Of a stretch of DNA of 44,451 bases, positions 20,771 to 28,871 are shown piece by piece; position 1 is the first letter of the stretch; the number at the start of each line of letters is the position of its first letter. The DNA is from Verrucomicrobiota bacterium (GTDB lineage: Bacteria; Verrucomicrobiota; Verrucomicrobiia; Limisphaerales; UBA9464). A model generated the notes under the pieces. That model searched no databases, was not told the origin of the DNA, and saw nothing but the letters and a program-made list of their open reading frames with translations. The position numbers and the translations under genes were made by a program. The DNA is taken from the NCBI GenBank assembly GCA_016871805.1, contig VHCG01000031.1, positions 1 through 44,451 of the forward strand. Reading direction: 5' to 3'.

Positions 20771-21703
20771 TCACCGCGGCAACTCCTCGAGCATAGCGGT
20801 CACCAGCTGGGCCGCCCGTTGGATTGGGGAAGGGCTGGGCGGGGTCTTGGAAGGGGGCTCGCCGGCCAGGCTTGAGATCGACCGGACGGCGATGAACGGA
20901 ACCCGATTCGCCCAGCAGACCTGGGCGATGGCGGCGGATTCCAGGTCGACCACCTCGGCCCGCCATGCTGTGAACAGCCAGGCCCGGTAGTCTCGGTTCG
21001 CGACGAACAAGGGACCGCTCACCCCAACGCCCGAGGTCAGGAACTTCGGGGCGGAGGTGGAGGCGTTGGTCGACAGAAGGGAGGCTGCCTTCGTTGCGGC
21101 CATACGGAGCCCCGGGTCGATGGGGAATCGAGGCATGGGTTCGGCTCCGCGGCTGCCGGACCGGGTCACGGTGACCGTCTCCGGGAAGATCATGCCGAAA
21201 TTCGGGATCCCTGAGGCGCTCCGCGTCACTTCCCATCCCCCGTTGGGCGTCGGGTTGACCACTGCGGCCTCCGTATGATGGGACCACGCCTCGGGTACGA
21301 TCACGTCCCCGGCGACCCGGCTTGGATTCACGCCGCCCGCCTCGCCCATCACAATCACATGGGTGATCGGGCACCGATCGAGGGCGGCCTGCGTGACCAT
21401 GGCTGCGTTGACCACGCTCATCCCGCAGGGCAGGAGGACACAGCCGCGACCCGCGATAGTGGCGTGCCGGAAGGGAATCCCGTTGTGGACCTCGATCGGA
21501 CCACCGCGGTATCGGGAGCCTGCGACGGTCTCCAGGGCCGCCAGTTCCTGCTCGGTCGGGGCGAGGATCGCATACAGCGCCTGACGAGCAGTCATCCTCT
21601 GCCCGGGCGACAGGGGCCGCTTGGAACAGCCGACGAGCAAGGCGAGTCCGGTCAGCAGAGCCAGCCCCAGCGTTCCGGAGCAGGAGTGGAGTCGAGGATT
21701 CAT
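20771..21703 (-). CDS. Lipoprotein of the nucleoside phosphorylase / MTA-SAH nucleosidase superfamily
   Basis: The N-terminus has a signal ending in a lipobox (L-A-L-L-V-G-C, Cys near residue 26), so the protein should be exported and lipid-anchored. The rest is a PNP/UDP-1 superfamily domain: residues 35-60 resemble the MtnN start (A-I-L-A-P-T-E-Q-E-L-A-A-L), C-G-M-S-V-V-N-A-A-M-V-T-Q, M-G-E-A-G-G-V-N, and V-V-D-L-E-S-A-A-I-A-Q-V-C near 265. The last resembles the M-E-(S/G)-A-A block that binds ribose and holds the catalytic Asp further on; here R-S-I-S-S-L replaces the usual R-x-I-S-D, so the catalytic Asp appears to be Ser. ATG 21703 overlaps the stop of the upstream permease by four bases (ATGA). 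Length is 310 residues. Confidence 0.82.
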   Translation of the reverse strand: MNPRLHSCSGTLGLALLTGLALLVGCSKRPLSPGQRMTARQALYAILAPTEQELAALETVAGSRYRGGPIEVHNGIPFRHATIAGRGCVLLPCGMSVVNAAMVTQAALDRCPITHVIVMGEAGGVNPSRVAGDVIVPEAWSHHTEAAVVNPTPNGGWEVTRSASGIPNFGMIFPETVTVTRSGSRGAEPMPRFPIDPGLRMAATKAASLLSTNASTSAPKFLTSGVGVSGPLFVANRDYRAWLFTAWRAEVVDLESAAIAQVCWANRVPFIAVRSISSLAGEPPSKTPPSPSPIQRAAQLVTAMLEELPR

Positions 21704-23028
21704 CGGGTCATCCATTGGGTCACGAACAGTAGGGTGAGAATCCAGGAGAGCGGTCGGATCTGTCGGCCCCGTCCGGTCCCCAGCAGGATGCCCACGTGGA
21801 CCACGAAGCCGAGCGCAAGGCCCTCCGCAATGCTGAAGGTGAGCGGCATGGCCAGGACCGTGACACCGACTGGAATCGCCTTGCTGAGGTCCTCGAGGTC
21901 GAGGGTGCGAATTCCCTGCATCATTGAGATTCCGACTACGACCAGCACCGGCGCCGTGGCAGCCGCGGGGATGATACCGATCAGCGGACCCAGGAACAGG
22001 GACAGGATAAAGCACCCGGCGACAGAGATCCCGGTGAGCCCCGTCCGACCACCCGACTCTATGCCAGCCGCCGATTCGATGTAAGTCGTGACGGTGCTCG
22101 TGCCGAAGGCCGAACCGACGATAGCGGCACCAGCGTCGGCAGTCAGGACCCGCCCTAGCCGCGGAAGGTTGCCCTCTTGGTCCAGATATCCGGCCCGCTG
22201 ACCGAGGCCAATGAGGGTCCCGAGGTTGTCGAAGACATCGAGGAACAGGAGGGTCAGGACAAGTGGTACGGCCTGGCGCCAGTGGTTCCAGAACCAGTTG
22301 AGGTCGAGCTTCAGGAAGAGCGGTGACAACGACGGCGGCCAGGAAATCCAACGGCCGGAGTCCGGAAGCCGCGTCAGGCTCCCGAACCCCGAGGCGTTGG
22401 GAATCCAGAATCCAGCCACCGTAATCGCGAACAGCGTTAGAAACAGGGCTCCCGGAATGCGTCGATGACATAGGATTCCAGCGAGGATAATGCCGACGAT
22501 CACCGCGAGGGCTGCCGGCTGTCGGAGGTTGCCCAGTGTGACGAGGGTGGCGTCGTTGTGGACGACGATGCCGCCGTTCTGGAGTCCGATAAAGGCGACG
22601 AAAAGCCCGATTCCGGCACTGATCGCCACCTTGAGCTCATGGGGCAGGGAGCGGATCAGGCTGGCCCGGAGTCCTGTGACCGTCAGGAGGAGGAACAGGA
22701 TCCCGCTGTAGCAGACGATGCCCAGGGCGGCGGGCCATGGAATCCCAGCACCACGGACTAGGGTGAACGTGAAGAAGCCATTCAGGCCCATGCCGGGAGC
22801 GACGGCGAACGGGTAGTTGGTCAGCAGCGCCATCAGTGCCGTGATCAGGGCAGAGGCGAGGGCGGTGGCCGTGATGAGGGCATTCCGATCCATTCCGGTG
22901 CCGTCCGACAAGATGGCGGGGTTCACGGCAAGGATGTAGGCCATTGCCGCAAAGGTGGTAACGCCAGCAACGAGTTCCCGGCGAACTGTGGTACCGTTGG
23001 ACCTCAGGTTGAAAAGCCGTTCCAACAT
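21700..23028 (-). CDS. NCS2/AzgA-type purine permease
   Basis: A 442-residue polytopic protein with about 12-14 hydrophobic segments. Signatures are T-F-A-A-M-A-Y-I-L-A-V-N-P near residue 26, A-P-G-M-G-L-N-G-F-F near 76, A-I-S-A-G-I-G-L-F-V-A-F-I-G-L-Q-N-G-G near 135 and a later D-A-G-A-A-I-V-G-S-A-F-G-T-S-T-V-T-T-Y-I-E-S-A-A-G block. These are the marks of the adenine/hypoxanthine/guanine subgroup of proton-coupled NCS2 transporters (AzgA, PurP, GhxP). Its stop overlaps the start of the nucleosidase-like lipoprotein gene, so permease and enzyme are made together, which supports purine salvage. Exact substrate is not derivable. Confidence 0.9.
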   Translation of the reverse strand: MLERLFNLRSNGTTVRRELVAGVTTFAAMAYILAVNPAILSDGTGMDRNALITATALASALITALMALLTNYPFAVAPGMGLNGFFTFTLVRGAGIPWPAALGIVCYSGILFLLLTVTGLRASLIRSLPHELKVAISAGIGLFVAFIGLQNGGIVVHNDATLVTLGNLRQPAALAVIVGIILAGILCHRRIPGALFLTLFAITVAGFWIPNASGFGSLTRLPDSGRWISWPPSLSPLFLKLDLNWFWNHWRQAVPLVLTLLFLDVFDNLGTLIGLGQRAGYLDQEGNLPRLGRVLTADAGAAIVGSAFGTSTVTTYIESAAGIESGGRTGLTGISVAGCFILSLFLGPLIGIIPAAATAPVLVVVGISMMQGIRTLDLEDLSKAIPVGVTVLAMPLTFSIAEGLALGFVVHVGILLGTGRGRQIRPLSWILTLLFVTQWMTR

Positions 23029-23192
23029 GGAGGCCAGTCAAGGCCAAGGGCATGCACATGGAAAGCGTCCAGAAGCCTTCGGGTATCGTGCGGATCCAGC
23101 GCAGGGGAGGTTTGGCTCCCCACTGTGAACCGAGACCGGATTGACAACCCGCAATCCATTCCAAGCTGTATAAGTTCCACAACACTGTTCTC

Positions 23193-24055
23193 ATGAAACG
23201 CCCCGTTCTGCCCCTTGTGCGAGGCACTGCCGCCAAGGCCGGTTTCACATCGATCGCGCCTCTGTTGGTGATTGCCGTCGTTGCGATCCTTGCAGGAATG
23301 CTGCCCCCGCTCCTTGGAAAGGCGAAATCGGAGGCCCGGGGCATTACCTACATGGACAATGGCAAGCAGCTGATGCTGGCCTGGAATCTGTATGCCTCCG
23401 AGAACAACGATGTGACCCGGCCGCCCAGACTCTGGCCTCGAACCCCTACCGGCGTCAGAACTGGTGCGAGGGCGACGTCACGGACTACGGCAACCGGAGA
23501 AACACCAACATCAACGTCATCACCAATGGCCCGCTCTACCGCTTCTCGGGCGCTTCCCTCCAGATCCACAAGTGCCCCGCCGACTGCTCGGCCGCGGGCC
23601 CGCTGAAGGGATTCAAGGGAACGCCCCGGATCCGGAGCATCTCGATGAGCCAGGTCTTCGGAAATGGCGAGCGGCTCAACAAGGCCTTCAACGTCAACCA
23701 GACCCGGTGGAGGACCTGTGCCGAGGAAAGCGAGATCGTGTCGCCGTCCAAGACCTGGGTCTTCGTGGATGAGAATCCGGAAAGCATCAATGATGCCGCC
23801 TTCGCCAATGCCTGCACCGGGGCCGAGGCGCCAACCGGGACCAGTGGCCAGATCATCGACATGCCCTCGTCCATCCACAACGGGGCCTGCGGATTCGCCT
23901 TCTCCGATGGCCATTCCGAGATCCACCGCTGGGTGGGGTCCACGATCAAGCCGCCGACCAAGTACATGTCGGGTGGTGTCGCCCTGAATGTGTCGGCCAA
24001 GAACTCCCAGCCGGATGTGTACTGGATGCAGGAGAACACAACGGCCCGCCGGTAG
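23193..24055 (+). pseudogene. Frameshifted prepilin-like H-x9-DG protein
   Basis: The start codes for a degraded prepilin signal: G-F-T-S-I-A-P-L-L-V-I-A, where the conserved Glu at +5 of the mature protein is Ala and Leu is Ser. After N-N-D-V-T the reading breaks near 23415-23425. The correct continuation, A-Q-T-L-A-S-N-P-Y-R-R-Q-N-W, lies in another frame and runs to the stop at 24055. The downstream part keeps an intact H-N-G-A-C-G-F-A-F-S-D-G motif (His, nine residues, Asp-Gly) and G-H-S-E-I-H-R-W. It is closely similar to the intact gene starting at 24302, so the two are tandem duplicates. Both the signal change and the frameshift suggest loss of function, though a single indel could also be a sequencing error. 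Confidence 0.75.
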
Positions 24056-24301
24056 GTGGATCCGGTTCCAAAAGTGGATTTCCAAGGGGTTCCGCGGTTC
24101 GCCGCGGCATCCTCGTTTTTGGGAGGTTCCCCGCCGGGAGGACGGTACCGGCGGGATCCAAGGGTGCCACGCTGTCAACCAGGGGTCTCCCGCACTCCCC
24201 AGCCGACCTGACGACAACCGCAAGGGTTGACACACTCAGGTTTGCGGTTGTTTCCTCTGAAACCGATTCATTCTTGGAACACGGATCCCCCCCACCCACC
24301 G
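24056..24301. other. Spacer between tandem prepilin-like genes
   Basis: It contains two GC-rich hairpins: CCGCGG-TTCG-CCGCGG at 24092-24107, with T5 at 24116-24120 (a poor terminator because of the eight-base gap), and CCGCCGG (24131-24137) with CCGGCGG (24148-24154). A TTGACA at 24228 has no matching -10 at a normal distance. No coding region is supported. Confidence 0.4.
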
Positions 24302-25129
24302 ATGACCCCCCCACTCCTCCCCTCCTCCGAGAGCCGTACCGTCCGTTCGGCGTTCACCCTGATCGAGCTGCTCGTTGTCATCGCCATCATCGCAATTCTG
24401 GCCGGCATGCTGCTGCCGGCGCTGGGCAAGGCGAAGACCAAGTCGCAGGGCATTGCCTGCATGAATAACACCAAGCAGTTGATGCTTGCGTGGAAGCTGT
24501 ATTCAGGGGACTTCAACGACTTGCTGGTCTCTTCGTTGACCATGCCCCCTGCCGATCGACGGGTGATTTGGATTGAAGGGAACCTCGACTTCACCAGCCG
24601 TGACAACACCAACAACCGGTACATCACCAACGGTCCGCTCTTCAAATACGGCGGCAGCTCCTTCTCCATCTACAAGTGCCCCGCCGACCGAGCCGCCGTG
24701 GGTCAGATTGCAAGGGCTAGGTTCACCCCGCGCATCCGTAGCATGTCGATGAGCCAGGTCTTCGATTTCGGCGGATGGCTCCCCGCGACTAAGTATCGGA
24801 TCTATGCGAAGGACTCCGACATCGTGAATCCCGCGAACACCTTCGTGTTCGTCGACGAGCATTCCGACAGCATCAATGACGCTGCTTTCGCCGTTCAGAT
24901 GATCGAGGAAGCCGAAAGATCTGGGAATATCATCGACATGCCGGCGTCCTACCACAATGGGGCAGCGGGATTCTCGTTCGCCGATGGGCACTCCGAGATA
25001 CACCGCTGGGTCGGCAGCACGATCAAGCCGGGCGTGAAGTACAACGGGTCGGTCGCCCTGAACGTTCCCGCGAAGGACTCGCTGGTCGACGCCAAGTGGA
25101 TGTCGAGAAACTGCACGGTCCGGAAGTGA
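24302..25129 (+). CDS. Prepilin-like protein with H-x9-DG C-terminal motif
   Basis: The N-terminus has a short basic leader, a processing site before [19 protein letters not shown] with Glu at +5, and an A-L-G-K-A-K end of helix. Residue -1 is Ala instead of the usual Gly. The C-terminal domain ends with [19 protein letters not shown], the H-x9-DG motif typical of the very expanded pseudopilin-like families in Planctomycetota and Verrucomicrobiota. Such proteins are processed by PilD-type peptidase; their roles are largely unknown. ATG 24302 gives 275 residues with a leader of normal size, and an upstream in-frame start at 24227 would add 25 residues. It appears to be the intact twin of the pseudogene just upstream. 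Confidence 0.88.
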   Translation: MTPPLLPSSESRTVRSAFTLIELLVVIAIIAILAGMLLPALGKAKTKSQGIACMNNTKQLMLAWKLYSGDFNDLLVSSLTMPPADRRVIWIEGNLDFTSRDNTNNRYITNGPLFKYGGSSFSIYKCPADRAAVGQIARARFTPRIRSMSMSQVFDFGGWLPATKYRIYAKDSDIVNPANTFVFVDEHSDSINDAAFAVQMIEEAERSGNIIDMPASYHNGAAGFSFADGHSEIHRWVGSTIKPGVKYNGSVALNVPAKDSLVDAKWMSRNCTVRK

Positions 25130-25227
25130 TGGGCATGCCGGCCGCCCGCTGGTTCCCTGGGGCGGTCCGCAATCCCCAGTTCTAGGGATGGTGGTGGGTC
25201 CCCGGATCCTGGCAGGCTCTGGGATTG

Positions 25228-26004
25228 ATGACCGTCCCCCACCGTGCCAAAGGGTCTAATCGAGGCCTTGGCCTCCTCGAGCTGTTGGCCGTCCTGGCCG
25301 TTCTTGTCGCCCTCACCGCGCTCACATTGCCGGCGTTGACCCAGGCCCGGACCCGGATCACCGGGATCGGGTGCCTCGGGAACCTGCGGCAATGGGGATT
25401 GGCCACCCACCTCTGGGCGGCGGATCACAACGATCGGCTGCCCAAGGACGGCGCGCCCAACGGGCGCTCCACCGAGGAGGGCTGGTATGTCGACCTTCCC
25501 AGGGTTCTGGGCATCCCCGCCTACGGCGACAGTCCGTGGCGGACCAACCCCGGTGTCCGCCCTCCCGACAGTCTCTGGATCTGTCCCTCCAATCGACGGA
25601 GAAGCAATTCCAACAACCTCTTCCACTACTGCCTGAACCAGCACGTCAATGGTTCCGGGCGTGGCAACCAGGTGGCTCTGTCGGCCATCCCATCCCCCGC
25701 CGAGACCGTCTGGCTGTTTGACAACGGCCGACTTGCCGCCGTGGCGGGTCCCAACAACGTCCACACCAACCTCCACCAACAGGGGGCCCAGATCCTCTTC
25801 CTCGACGGCCACGCGCGCAGGGTGCCGAACCGGATCTACTGGGACTTCGACTTGGCGCGTGGACGGTGGACGGCACAGGGCCTGGTCTGGTCGCCCGATG
25901 GGACCGGAGCCTCCTCCGGAGCCGGTGAACCCGGTCCGATGCCGGCATTTGGCGAGAACCTGGCATTGACGATCCACCACGCTGTCGCAGCGTCCGGGTC
26001 GTGA
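25228..26004 (+). CDS. Divergent prepilin-like protein, coupled to an ABC ATPase
   Basis: The leader R-A-K-G-S-N-R-G is followed by L-G-L-L-E-L-L-A-V-L-A-V-L-V-A-L, a prepilin helix with Glu at +5 and processing after Gly. A C-terminal H-Q-Q-G-A-Q-I-L-F-L-D-G-H keeps the H-x9-DG spacing. Cysteines in G-C-L-G-N-L-R-Q and W-I-C-P-S-N match those usual in the family. It is more distant from the two upstream paralogues, and the last 40 residues (rich in G, S and P) are unlike them. ATG 25228 is used; TTG 25225 is immediately before it. The TGA stop overlaps the GTG start of the ABC ATPase gene (GTGA, 26001-26004), so the two are likely co-translated. Confidence 0.8.
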   Translation: MTVPHRAKGSNRGLGLLELLAVLAVLVALTALTLPALTQARTRITGIGCLGNLRQWGLATHLWAADHNDRLPKDGAPNGRSTEEGWYVDLPRVLGIPAYGDSPWRTNPGVRPPDSLWICPSNRRRSNSNNLFHYCLNQHVNGSGRGNQVALSAIPSPAETVWLFDNGRLAAVAGPNNVHTNLHQQGAQILFLDGHARRVPNRIYWDFDLARGRWTAQGLVWSPDGTGASSGAGEPGPMPAFGENLALTIHHAVAASGS

Positions 26005-26702
26005 CCGATCCCATCCTCATCGCGCGGGGCCTCTCGAGGACCTATGGCACCAACGGGGGCGGGCTCACCGTCCTCCGGGACGTGGGGTTTGAGCTCTCAA
26101 TGGGGGATTCCATCGCCATCGTGGGTTCCAGCGGCAGCGGCAAGACCACGCTGTTGGGACTCTGTGCGGGTCTCGACCGTCCATCGGGTGGCGAGGTGAT
26201 CCTCGCCGGGAACCCGCTCGGCAACCTCGACGAGGATGCCCGTGCCCGTCTTCGGAACGAGCATGTGGGGTTCATATTCCAGAACTTTCAGCTGCTGCCC
26301 ACGTTGACAGCCCTCGAGAACGTCCTCGTACCCGCCGAGCTGGCAGGCTCCAGGGAGGCCCCGGTCCGGGGACGTGAACTTCTCCAGCAGGTCGGCCTCG
26401 GCGACCGCCTACACCACTACCCGGCGCACCTCAGCGGCGGCGAGCAGCAGCGGGTCGCCCTCGCCCGTGCCTTCATCAACCGGCCTCGACTGCTCCTGGC
26501 CGACGAGCCAACCGGGAACCTGGACACCGACACCGCCCGACACATCGTCGACATGATCTTCGACCTCAATCAGTCGGCCGGGACCGCCCTCGTGCTCGTC
26601 ACCCATGACCTGGAGCTGGCGGCGCGATGCCGTCGACAGCTCCGGCTCAAAGGGGGGAGGGTCGTCTCCCTGGAGACCCATCCCGGATCCGAACCCCGTT
26701 GA
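26001..26702 (+). CDS. ABC transporter ATPase, LolD/YbbA/MacB-like
   Basis: The 233-residue nucleotide-binding subunit is complete: Walker [10 protein letters not shown] near residue 42, Q-loop Q-N-F-Q-L-L near 93, signature L-S-G-G-E-Q-Q-R-V near 140, Walker [13 protein letters not shown] near 159 and H-loop T-H-D near 204. The G-N-L-D after Walker B and general layout place it with the LolD/MacB/YbbA group (lipoprotein release or macrolide/peptide export). The usual FtsX-like permease is not next to it: the following gene is hisC on the other strand. The start is GTG 26001, overlapping the prepilin-like gene. Whether it acts with the pseudopilin-like protein or with a permease elsewhere is open. 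Confidence 0.9.
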   Translation: MTDPILIARGLSRTYGTNGGGLTVLRDVGFELSMGDSIAIVGSSGSGKTTLLGLCAGLDRPSGGEVILAGNPLGNLDEDARARLRNEHVGFIFQNFQLLPTLTALENVLVPAELAGSREAPVRGRELLQQVGLGDRLHHYPAHLSGGEQQRVALARAFINRPRLLLADEPTGNLDTDTARHIVDMIFDLNQSAGTALVLVTHDLELAARCRRQLRLKGGRVVSLETHPGSEPR

Positions 26703-26731
26703 GACGGCTCAGAGGCGCGTCAGGTGCGACC

Positions 26732-27832
26732 TCAGATGCGACCCAGGATCTGCTTCAGTGCAGTGACCGCCCGATGGTTCTCCGCGGGCGTGCCTACCGA
26801 GACCCGCAGCCACGCCGGCAGGCCGTAGCCCCCCATGGGACGGGTGATCACTCCAAGTCGCTGGAGCTCGGAGAAGCACTTTGCCCCATCCCCCACCTTC
26901 ACCAGCACGAAATTGGCGTGGCTGTGCTGGAACTCGAGTCCCATCTGGAGGAACGCTGCATGCAGGTATTCCAAACCCTGCCGGTTGGTCGCACGGGTAC
27001 GGGCTAGGTGGTCGGCATCCTCAAGCGCGGCGATGGCACCGGCCTGGGCGATGGAGTTGATGTTGAAGGGTTGCCGAACCTTCTCGAGCGCCGCGATCAG
27101 GTCGGGATGCCCTATGCCATAGCCAAGACGCAGCCCCGCAAGGCCGAAGATCTTCGAGAAGGTCCGCATCAGCAGCAGGTTCGGATGGGTGCCTTCGCGG
27201 ACCAGGGCAAGGCAGTCCGCAGGATCCTCCAGGAACTCCACATAGGCCTCATCCATCACCACCAACACCTCCGGGGGCACCGCTGCGAGGAGCTCCGAGA
27301 TCTCGGCGTGGGAGGAGAGGGTGCCGGTGGGATTGTTGGGATTGGCGAGGAACAGCACCCGTGTGCGCGGGGTGATGGCCTGGATCATCCCCGGGATGTC
27401 CGCACCCAGCCCCCGGGCCGGAACCTTCACCAGCCGGGCCCCAAAAAGGGCCGTCACAATGCCATAGATCGCGAAGGCGTACTCGGAGACCACCACCTCG
27501 GTCTCCGGATTCATGAAGGCGTGGCCCACGAACTCGATGATCTCGTTCGAACCGTTGCCCAGGATGAGATTCCCGGGCTCCACGTAGAGTTTCTCGGCGA
27601 GGCGGCGCTTCAGCTGGAAGGCGCTGCCATCGGGATAGAGGTGCAGATGCCTCAGGACCTGTTCCATCGCCTCGAGGGCGCGAGGGGAGGGGCCGAGCGG
27701 ATTCTCGTTCGAGGCGAGCTTGATGATGCCGTGCGGATCCAGTCCATGTTCCCGGGCCACCTCCTCGATGGGGCGCCCTGGCACGTAGACCGGGAGTTGG
27801 GAGATCTGGGGGTTCAGCGGCGGCAGCTTCAT
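26732..27832 (-). CDS. hisC: Histidinol-phosphate aminotransferase
   Basis: PLP-dependent aminotransferase of histidine biosynthesis (imidazole acetol-phosphate + Glu to histidinol-phosphate + 2-oxoglutarate). Motifs: N-E-N-P-L-G-P-S-P near residue 33, G-N-G-S-N-E-I-I-E, N-P-N-N-P-T-G-T near 160, D-E-A-Y-V-E-F and T-F-S-K-I-F-G-L-A-G-L-R-L-G-Y near 220 (Schiff-base Lys). The C-terminal W-L-R-V-S-V-G-T-P-A-E-N is the substrate-binding Arg region. At 366 residues it has family length. ATG 27832 (K-L-P-P-L-N-P) is chosen; an in-frame extension to 27964 would overlap the divergent NYN gene. No other his genes are nearby. Related aminotransferases acting on aromatic amino acids share these motifs, so specificity is inferred. 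Confidence 0.9.
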   Translation of the reverse strand: MKLPPLNPQISQLPVYVPGRPIEEVAREHGLDPHGIIKLASNENPLGPSPRALEAMEQVLRHLHLYPDGSAFQLKRRLAEKLYVEPGNLILGNGSNEIIEFVGHAFMNPETEVVVSEYAFAIYGIVTALFGARLVKVPARGLGADIPGMIQAITPRTRVLFLANPNNPTGTLSSHAEISELLAAVPPEVLVVMDEAYVEFLEDPADCLALVREGTHPNLLLMRTFSKIFGLAGLRLGYGIGHPDLIAALEKVRQPFNINSIAQAGAIAALEDADHLARTRATNRQGLEYLHAAFLQMGLEFQHSHANFVLVKVGDGAKCFSELQRLGVITRPMGGYGLPAWLRVSVGTPAENHRAVTALKQILGRI

Positions 27833-27941
27833 GCCGGAGAAGTCTGGCCCGGAACCGTTCTGATTTCGAGCGGAGTTCGACGGCCCAAACCCGGGCGGTT
27901 GGCTATTGAGGCCTTCGCCGGACCCGGGGCACCGTTGTGAC

Positions 27942-28415
27942 GTGGCACTCGTCCGGATCCTCATCGATGGCTACAGCCTGCTGCATGCCTGGACCGACCT
28001 TGCGCCGGGATCCTCCCGTTTCTCGGCGGCCGCCCGGGATGCGCTGATCCGGAAGCTGACGGTGTATCGAGATACCACCCATACCCCGATCACCGTGTTC
28101 TTCGATGGTGCGTCGGCCCCGCCCGGGACACCCAAGCCCGTCTCGACTCCCGGCCTCGAGATCCTCTACTCGCAGGCCGGGCAGACGGCGGACGACATGA
28201 TCGAGCGGACCGCCTTCCGGATGCGACCTCACGGCGAGGTCCTGGTGGTGACCGATGACTATGCCGAACGCGACACCGTCATGAACTTCGGGGGGTTGGC
28301 CTGCAGCTGCACGGGCTTCATCCAGCAGGTCGAAGCCGCGGTCGGGGAGTTCGAGACCGATCTGAAGGAGTACAACCGACGGGAACGGGAGCGGTACCGA
28401 CGCGGAACGCGCTGA
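27942..28415 (+). CDS. NYN-domain (YacP/Rae1-like) predicted ribonuclease
   Basis: A single-domain protein of 157 residues with PIN-like/NYN acidic residues: I-L-I-D-G-Y-S-L-L-H at the N-terminus, V-F-F-D-G-A near 50, D-D-M-I-E-R and V-V-T-D-D-Y-A-E-R-D near 105. The family includes YacP (Rae1), a ribosome-associated endoribonuclease of Bacillus subtilis; the similarity here is at motif level only. The start is GTG 27942 (V-A-L-V-R-I-L-I-D), since the acidic motif should lie near residue 8. The C-terminus is strongly basic and acidic (R-R-E-R-E-R-Y-R-R), as in YacP. Divergent from hisC and convergent with gcvH. Confidence 0.8.
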   Translation: MALVRILIDGYSLLHAWTDLAPGSSRFSAAARDALIRKLTVYRDTTHTPITVFFDGASAPPGTPKPVSTPGLEILYSQAGQTADDMIERTAFRMRPHGEVLVVTDDYAERDTVMNFGGLACSCTGFIQQVEAAVGEFETDLKEYNRRERERYRRGTR

Positions 28416-28445
28416 CCCCGATCGACCGTAACCTCGCTCACCCCA

Positions 28446-28832
28446 CTAGGCGCCGATCTGGGCCCGGTAGGCTTCGGGCGTCAGCAGTTGGTCCAGCTCG
28501 CCCGGATTCGAGAGCTTCACCTGGACGAACCAACCGTCGGCAAAGGGAGCGGTGTTCACCAGGGCGGGGTTGTCGGAGACCGCCTTGTTCACCGCGAGGA
28601 TCTCCCCCGAGACGGGTGCGTAGATGTCGCTGGCCGTCTTGACGGATTCGACCACGGCACAGGCCTCGGAGGCCTTCACCACCCTGCCCACCGCCGGGAG
28701 TTCGACAAAGACGACGTCGGTCAACTCATGCTGGGCGTGGTCGGTGATGCCGACGGTGGCAATGCCGTTGGCGACCCGGACCCACTCGTGGGACTTGGCG
28801 TAGCGCAGATCGGAAGGGACTTGGGAACTCAT
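28446..28832 (-). CDS. gcvH: Glycine cleavage system H protein
   Basis: Carries the lipoyl arm that shuttles aminomethyl and reducing groups among GcvP, GcvT and lipoamide dehydrogenase. The 128-residue sequence contains the lipoylated lysine in E-S-V-K-T-A-S-D near residue 62, the start S-H-E-W-V and the C-terminal G-W-F-V-Q-V-K-L-S-N-P. ATG 28832 is chosen over an extension to 28871, because M-S-S-Q-V-P-S-D-L-R-Y gives the family length. It lies 39 bases after gcvT and is very likely in one operon with it. The glycine decarboxylase gene gcvP is not in the window. Confidence 0.95.
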   Translation of the reverse strand: MSSQVPSDLRYAKSHEWVRVANGIATVGITDHAQHELTDVVFVELPAVGRVVKASEACAVVESVKTASDIYAPVSGEILAVNKAVSDNPALVNTAPFADGWFVQVKLSNPGELDQLLTPEAYRAQIGA

Positions 28833-28871
28833 CGCTGGGGAAGGTTGGAGTGGGACAAAACGTCGGGTCAA

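Noticed and set aside
21704..22471. N-terminal extension giving a 566-codon frame ahead of the nucleosidase-like lipoprotein
   Set aside because: The extra part is a shadow of the permease gene in another frame; the lipobox and ATGA overlap fix the start at 21703.
23141..23174. TTGACA and TATAAG ahead of the prepilin-like pseudogene
   Set aside because: The spacer is 22 bases, too long for a sigma-70 promoter.
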